This document shows, in pieces, positions 58,413-64,000 of a stretch of 64,000 nt of DNA (positions are counted from its first letter, which is position 1; the number at the start of each line of letters is the position of its first letter). Below the pieces are notes generated by a model. The model saw nothing but the letters and a program-made list of their open reading frames with translations. It was not told the origin of the DNA and ran no database searches. The position numbers and the translations under genes are program-made. The stretch is from Cucumis sativus (Eukaryota > Streptophyta > Magnoliopsida > Cucurbitales > Cucurbitaceae), in NCBI RefSeq assembly GCF_000004075.3, contig NC_026657.2:1798001-1862000 (forward strand), written 5' to 3'.

Positions 58413-61391
58413 TCAATACATCCAACCAGTACATTCTGCCGAACCACAATGACATCTCTTCTTTTTAATATTTCCTTCGGAATCGCGAACTTGATCCATC
58501 ATATAGTTGTAATGGTAAGACAATTCTTGTAAAGGAGGAATATTCTCAGCGGCAAAGAACATAATATGCGGAATTCTCTTATCCTCATGATCATAAAGCA
58601 CATTTTGGGCATAAAGATTGGGTGTACAACTATGGTTGATAAATCTCCCAATATTCCCATAGCTTGCCGCGTCAATGGTAAAACTCCCATCCTCCACGAT
58701 ATCACAAGCATTCGCTTGTGCATCGGGCAAGAGGGTTGAAAGTCCATCCCAAAGAGAATTGTCACTATAGTTATTCCCAATATCGAACAAGTACTCATCA
58801 TTACCGGTTCTCTGGTCTGCTTCCTTATCCTCGAGAAGCTCCCCTATATACTCGCAAATAAAGCTTCCTGAGGGGATTGAATTTAGGGATCTCACACCCC
58901 ATCCCCTTGATTTGGTTTTAAAAATTTCCAGTTGAAATTTGATACCATGTTGACTAACTCGATTATGACAAGAAGGAGGACACTTGCATGAAGGACCACA
59001 CTCATAGACAAGAGCCTTTGCCTCAACAATTGCCCCATTATGATTAAATGGGATCTCTCCTCCATTTAGGACCACACAATAACATCTCTCTGAATCTGAG
59101 CATCCGTTTGTACAATTACAGCCCTTAAAAGGAAGTGGACGACACCAATCAGGATATATCATATTAGTGATGTAATTAAATGGTGGTGGCTTCTCATTAT
59201 CTATGATGTTCACTGCACAAATAGGAGTTGATTCTTTCCCTTGAGAAATATCGTCAACACAAAGACCTTCTCTTACTTTGAACTTTTTAGACCTCTTTAT
59301 TTCTTTCCAAGCAAGTTCAGGTTGACCGGGAATTCGACACAACTGAAACTTGAAAATAAGCTTACCATGAGGACCCATATCTTGCCACCATTTCTCCACC
59401 AAATATAGCCCATCATAGACATACGTTCTTCCATCAGATGACTCAGAACCACGAATCACTCTAACCGGACTCTTTTCATCAAAACTATTCTTCAATGCAA
59501 GATTTCCTCGTTCAAGCTTTTGGTCTTCAGGTTTTTTGTCTGAATGCATCAAATTTCCTCCTTGTCCGGTGTAAATCAAGACATCTGAGTTATCGAGGTT
59601 ATTAGCATAGCCCCCCGAAGCAACAATACTAGTAGCAAGGATCTTTTGACCGCACTTCACATAATCTATCCCACCTTGAGTTTGGCGATGAAGTCCTATA
59701 ATATTAAGTTCTATCCTATATCGGAACTCGTCACCAACTTCAACTCCTGGGACTTGTCCTAAAATTTGTTTGCACACATTAACATATTTCCCTTTATCCT
59801 TAAGAATTTTTGCTGCTATAAAATCAATCCTCCTAGGTGCATTTCCTTGGGCCTTTTTTCCAGCTTCTTCTTCTTGCAAGAGCTTCCTACATACAGCATG
59901 GAAAATTCGCAATGTCTCCCTTACTCTAGTCCTAGTACCTTTAGAATCAGTCCCTTGCTCACTTCCACTTTCATTAATTTGAGAAAACGGAATAAGGCTC
60001 ACATTAGCATTATTGGATCTATGATTCACATGAGAATCGATACTTTCATCATCATTGATACTTGTGTCCATGCTACCCGCAACAACTAGCTGATGCATAT
60101 CCCCATTAACATCTTTCTCAACAACAGATGTCTTCTTTGAAGAATTTTTTTGATACTCTTTTCTATCCTCCTTTTTCAAAATTGATTTTGTTTTCTCTAG
60201 TTGCCTCAAGTCATGCTTCTTCACTTTTTTCCCATTTGAGCCACCTCCTGGGGAGGGCTTGAGGTTCAATTTGCCTTGCCTCCAAGGACAAGTCGATGAA
60301 GCCATAAGACCTAACACAACAGGTCTCTCAACTGCAAGAGTTTGCTCGCAAGGTACAAGTTTCAATTGCTTCCGATGGGAGGGAATATTTGAAATATTTT
60401 CTTCCGAAGGCGCCTCTCCTGTGTCAACCTCCTTCTCCATAGTTTCCTTCACTTCATTTACAGTACTCTTACGCTTCTTACCAAACTTGAATTTATCACT
60501 ACAAGAAGTTTGCATTCGTTTTGATGTACATTTGATTTTTGAACCACATTTATCGTCCATCTTTGTTGCTTTAATAGGTTCCACCATCGAATCACTACAA
60601 ATTTTATCCATGGCTAACTTGGTCACATCCTCTACCAATTCAATATTGCGTTCTTCTTTGCGAGCATTATCTCCTAGACATTCACCATTCTTATCTAATT
60701 TCGATAGCTTATTCTGATGCACGAAATTATTTTGAGAGACAATCATGGGGGAACCCTCCTCTTTGGATAAAGGAGGGGCATTTTGGCCACAAAAGGGAGG
60801 GAAATCTCTAATAGCCGAGATTTTTCTTCTAGGAGGGTATTCCCTTACCACTTTTTTCACGTCCTTACCATTAGAAACAAAGGTGGTGTCATCAAGTGGT
60901 GAGCATGGTCTCAACTTACTAGGCTCAAGTACCTCTTTCCCTATGCCAGAAACAACCACTCCATGCAAATCTTTCAAAGAAGGTTCATCCCCAATAGAGT
61001 TTTTTATATTTATAAACGATTCATCTTTGCCTTCCAAATCCTCAATCAACAATGATGATTCAACATTCATTGTATTGTGCCCATCTTCTAGACACGAGAT
61101 ATTAGTTTTTTTTGTAGTAGCTTCTAAAGTGGTATTTGCATTTGACATCTCCACACTTCCCAACACTTCATGATGCACTGAGAGAGGACTCTCAATTACA
61201 TCACCTATCACACCTTTTGTTGCGGTGGAACTGTTTAGCAAAAGACTTCGACCACAACCAGGAGGGAAATCTCGAACAACAGAGACTTTACGTCTTTTAT
61301 ATTTAAGTAGCTTTGGATGTGAAAAAGAATCACCATTTTCAATATTCAACTTTTGAATCCTCTCCGTGGAATCATTACATGTGAGTGACAT
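58413..61391 (-). CDS. SUVH5/6-type histone H3-K9 methyltransferase
   Basis: One uninterrupted frame of 992 residues, ATG at 61391. The N-terminus is disordered and holds two copies of a RRKxSxxRDFPPxCG motif (residues about 33-47 and 188-202) and a PVVLGLMASSTCPW motif (357-370) typical of SUVH5/6. The SRA/YDG domain spans about 545-700 (VEVGDEF, YTGQGG) and reads methylated cytosine. The pre-SET has the nine zinc cysteines: 758, 760, 764, 770, 772, 798, 802, 804, 808. SET follows: SRGWGVRS (828-835), EYIGE (847-851), RFINHSC (916-922), then ELSYHYNY. Post-SET has CxCxxxxC (980, 982, 987). Such enzymes place H3K9me1/2 and support CMT3-dependent non-CG methylation, silencing transposons. Residue 960 is His where the classical SET motif has Asp. 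A 5' UTR intron is likely, since no promoter signal abuts the ATG. SUVH5 and SUVH6 cannot be separated here. Confidence 0.93.
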   Translation of the reverse strand: MSLTCNDSTERIQKLNIENGDSFSHPKLLKYKRRKVSVVRDFPPGCGRSLLLNSSTATKGVIGDVIESPLSVHHEVLGSVEMSNANTTLEATTKKTNISCLEDGHNTMNVESSLLIEDLEGKDESFINIKNSIGDEPSLKDLHGVVVSGIGKEVLEPSKLRPCSPLDDTTFVSNGKDVKKVVREYPPRRKISAIRDFPPFCGQNAPPLSKEEGSPMIVSQNNFVHQNKLSKLDKNGECLGDNARKEERNIELVEDVTKLAMDKICSDSMVEPIKATKMDDKCGSKIKCTSKRMQTSCSDKFKFGKKRKSTVNEVKETMEKEVDTGEAPSEENISNIPSHRKQLKLVPCEQTLAVERPVVLGLMASSTCPWRQGKLNLKPSPGGGSNGKKVKKHDLRQLEKTKSILKKEDRKEYQKNSSKKTSVVEKDVNGDMHQLVVAGSMDTSINDDESIDSHVNHRSNNANVSLIPFSQINESGSEQGTDSKGTRTRVRETLRIFHAVCRKLLQEEEAGKKAQGNAPRRIDFIAAKILKDKGKYVNVCKQILGQVPGVEVGDEFRYRIELNIIGLHRQTQGGIDYVKCGQKILATSIVASGGYANNLDNSDVLIYTGQGGNLMHSDKKPEDQKLERGNLALKNSFDEKSPVRVIRGSESSDGRTYVYDGLYLVEKWWQDMGPHGKLIFKFQLCRIPGQPELAWKEIKRSKKFKVREGLCVDDISQGKESTPICAVNIIDNEKPPPFNYITNMIYPDWCRPLPFKGCNCTNGCSDSERCYCVVLNGGEIPFNHNGAIVEAKALVYECGPSCKCPPSCHNRVSQHGIKFQLEIFKTKSRGWGVRSLNSIPSGSFICEYIGELLEDKEADQRTGNDEYLFDIGNNYSDNSLWDGLSTLLPDAQANACDIVEDGSFTIDAASYGNIGRFINHSCTPNLYAQNVLYDHEDKRIPHIMFFAAENIPPLQELSYHYNYMMDQVRDSEGNIKKKRCHCGSAECTGWMY

Positions 61392-63160
61392 AGTTGCTCT
61401 TGGAGATGTGAAATTAGTTGGATTTGGAACTAATGTCCGGTGTTATGAACGTCTATAACAACTGAAGGCACATGAAGGGCTTTGTCTTGAAGAGGAAATC
61501 CAGAAGTCCGAAGCTAAAGCACGGCATGAGCCTTGATCATGATAGAAAAAATAATCAATAAAGAATGTTAAAGAGGAAAAAATAAAAGATATGACTAAAA
61601 ACATGATGATAGTATAAAAAAGAAGCAATTGTGACTTAAACATTAAAATCATATCAGGAGTAAGTGGATTGATTCATACTTGCTACAAAAAAATGTTAAA
61701 CCACCTTTAATGCTTCATTATCTTTTAAATCATCACCCCTCTAAAAGACGTAGGTAAGGTGAGCTCTCTCACCTTTGTTGTGGTAGTTTGCTTGAGTAGG
61801 CTTATGGCATAAAAAGCTTACAAAAGTTTGATAAAGGGCATTGAGATGGGAAGAATATCATAAATATTCATCATTTTCAATTCACAAATGACATTATCCT
61901 TTTCACCACTTGTGAAGAATAGACTATGGAAAATATCCGCAAACGACACCATCCTTTCACCTGTTTTGAGGTAAATGACCTCTCACCCAAGATCCAATTT
62001 ACAAAAGCATGAACTATGAATTTGGTTGATATCACTGCAAAAACATATTGCGGTAAATTGGATCTTGGACATGGTGGAAAAATGGATATTAGCCTACTTA
62101 CTACTACCTTGACCTCCCTTTGAATGGTAAGCTTCGATCTAATCTTTAAGGATCCAACCATAAAGATGAATAAGAGGAAGATGCATACACAAAAGGCTTG
62201 TTCTTATTGAGGCCACTTCAACTACCCTTCTTACTACTTCTCTCTTTCATATACCTAGCAAAGTGGTTAAAGCTTTGAAATATTTTAAAAAGAAATAAAT
62301 AAAAAATAAAAAAGAGGAAAAATGTGGTGTTGTCAAAGAGAGAAGTCACGTTATGGAGGAGGCCATTGTTGATGCAATGAACGGAACCTCTCCGCTTAAA
62401 AGATGAAATAAAAATGGAACTTTGACCCTAAATGTAGCCCATTAACCATGGAAGAACATCGGGAAAAACTTAGCTCGTGAACATATGACATCCCAAGTCA
62501 ACAATGGGGCATCTACATGAATGACCATTGGCTTTCATGATCTTATCACCACATTGGTCCGTTCTTAGTTAAAAATAAGAGGTAAAGTAAAAAAAAAAAA
62601 AAAATCACAAGAAAAAGAAAAAAAATCTCTATTTGTTCTTTTTCATCAACATTTTTCTAGAGATTTTTGTATGAATGGTGTTTTCACAAGCACCTCTATG
62701 ATTAATGACACACCCCACAAACGTATGAAACCTTATCTTTAGCTTACATCAGAACGCACTAACGCAATAAGCATGCATATTGTAATTTGTAACCCTAATC
62801 CTAATGCGATGGTCATCTCATCTCTATCGCAATCTTCAGTTTTTCACCGAAACTAACACATTGTGTTAGGAATGGATGACCATCAGGCTACAATAGACAT
62901 GGTGATCCCAACGTGATCGTACTCTTTGAGGTAAGTAGAATGTTGGATTTGATACACTTTTGGGTAGGGTCATAGTGCCTGTGAACGAGTCATCCGTACC
63001 CAAAAAAAAATCATTTTTTGAATGTGCTCCAACCTTTCAAAAGCTGGCAAAGGCTTCTATGAATGCATGTGGTTCGACTTTTATATTAGTCTACAAGGAG
63101 AATGTCGCCGTTGCTACGAGAAGAATTAATTCATAAATTCAAACACTACTTTCATCGCAG
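61392..63160. other. upstream region or 5' UTR intron of the SUVH gene
   Basis: No supportable coding frame. It holds A- and T-rich runs (for example AAAAAAAAAAAAAA near 62590) and CAT-rich stretches. On the minus strand CACATCTCCAAG near 61405 could be an intron end just before the ATG. Confidence 0.4.
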
Positions 63161-64000
63161 AAATGCAACATTCAGTCAGAACAAAAGAACTTCAAGAATA
63201 CGGCCAAGAGGTTAAGAATTAGAACAACCCAGAACAAAAAGAAAAAAAAAAAACAGAGATTATTACCATAATTACACACCACGAGGCACGAACGAAGAAA
63301 CCCAGCAAGCAAAAGAACACTGCCGCAATACCCAACTCCTCTACTTGTGGGTTTTGCGAAAATTAATTCCAAGTTCCTCTCCTATGGGGGGGTATCAGAA
63401 GATCTCGCTCTCTGTTTCCCTGTGACTCGAAAACCCAATTCAATCAAAAAGAAAACAAATTGAAGCCTGAAAGGTGCTGGGATTTCATCATTCTACTACT
63501 TTTATCTCTCCGAGGGGAGGGTTGCGAACTTCCAGTTACCAACACAAATCGAGTCGGGTCGACCATTTCCCGGTTGCTGGCGGGTTTTTTTTTTTTTTTT
63601 CATTTTTCGAAAAATTACGAGAACGACGGTTCAACTTACGAGCTTAGTTGTCACGTTCATAAATTTATGGATATGGTTTTTTAATAATTACAATCAACGA
63701 TTTTTATTAAATTAACATTTGTTTACTAATAACTTACTAACAAATAAAAAGAGTAAAGTTGACGTATAAAAAAGAGGGGATGCTTTTTAAATGCTATCAC
63801 CTAAGGATAACACAATTGCCTTAAATCCATCAAATTTAGATGAAAACAATGTCGTAGGTTCGTTATTATTCAATTGGTTTTTGCATTAGAAATTAATTGA
63901 AATCTCAACACTCAAATAGACATAGTGTACTCGAAAATATCACATATAAAGTTTTAAAGAAAAATTTTATTGTTTTTCTCGTACCCACAAATTGAAGAAT
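63161..64000. other. probable leader/promoter of the SUVH gene, then AT-rich right edge
   Basis: Between about 63280 and 63560 the DNA is GC-richer with CT/GA-rich stretches (GATCTCGCTCTCTG), like a transcription start and leader for the minus-strand gene. A T-run lies at about 63586-63600. Beyond it is AT-rich sequence with no gene seen. Confidence 0.35.

Noticed and set aside
60259-61173. Long plus-strand frames opposite the SUVH gene
   Set aside because: Shadows of the 992-residue minus-strand protein, without domains of their own.
1-64000. A novel multi-gene system or biosynthetic gene cluster
   Set aside because: The genes found belong to unrelated, known plant families with separate housekeeping, plastid or chromatin roles; nothing shows them acting as one system.

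Overview
This window reads as ordinary nuclear DNA of a flowering plant (eudicot). It is AT-rich, protein-coding genes are split by GT-AG introns, and introns and spacers carry plant-type Copia, gypsy and LINE debris. Two nuclear tRNA genes have internal A/B boxes and downstream T-runs. Several products are plant-specific or plastid-directed (LIL3, ClpR4, SUVH). The protein flavour and the LINE tails make me favour a cucurbit, but that is an impression from memory and not demonstrated.

Layout, left to right. 1.2-1.6 kb: a small secreted eight-cysteine lipid-transfer-type protein (+). 3.2-6.5 kb: a five-exon membrane-anchored cyclophilin-like protein (+). 6.5-10.4 kb: AT-rich spacer with short duplications and one GC-rich patch. 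10.7-12.5 kb: a five-exon NOPCHAP1-type chaperone (+). 13.5-13.8 kb: tRNA-Thr(AGU) and tRNA-Ala(AGC), both +. 14.8-39.8 kb: a 35-exon TRM3/TARBP1-type tRNA ribose methyltransferase (+) whose introns hold a Copia remnant, a Copia 5' fragment, a LINE with target-site duplication and many LINE tails. 41.4-41.7 kb: a possible unrecognised exon (-). 43.3-45.0 kb: LIL3 (-), divergent from CLPR4 (+, 46.4-49.5 kb). 51.5 kb: an orphan exon-like reading frame (-). 52-57.5 kb: a nested graveyard of LINE and gypsy fragments. 58.4-61.4 kb: a single-exon SUVH5/6-type H3K9 methyltransferase (-). From 61.4 kb to the end: its upstream region.

Themes. Two neighbours act in RNA 2'-O-methylation: NOPCHAP1 (assembly of box C/D snoRNPs, by family knowledge) and TRM3 (tRNA Gm18). 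Both have telo-box motifs just upstream of their coding regions. The divergent pair LIL3/CLPR4 are both plastid proteins, with site II motifs on the CLPR4 side. The five large spliced models below were built by hand from splice sites and phase; every junction keeps the frame and the totals fit family lengths.

I looked for an undescribed system and did not find one. The most useful leads are the cyclophilin-like protein that lacks most active-site residues, the telo-box pair, the nested transposon history, and a few exon-like frames I could not name.
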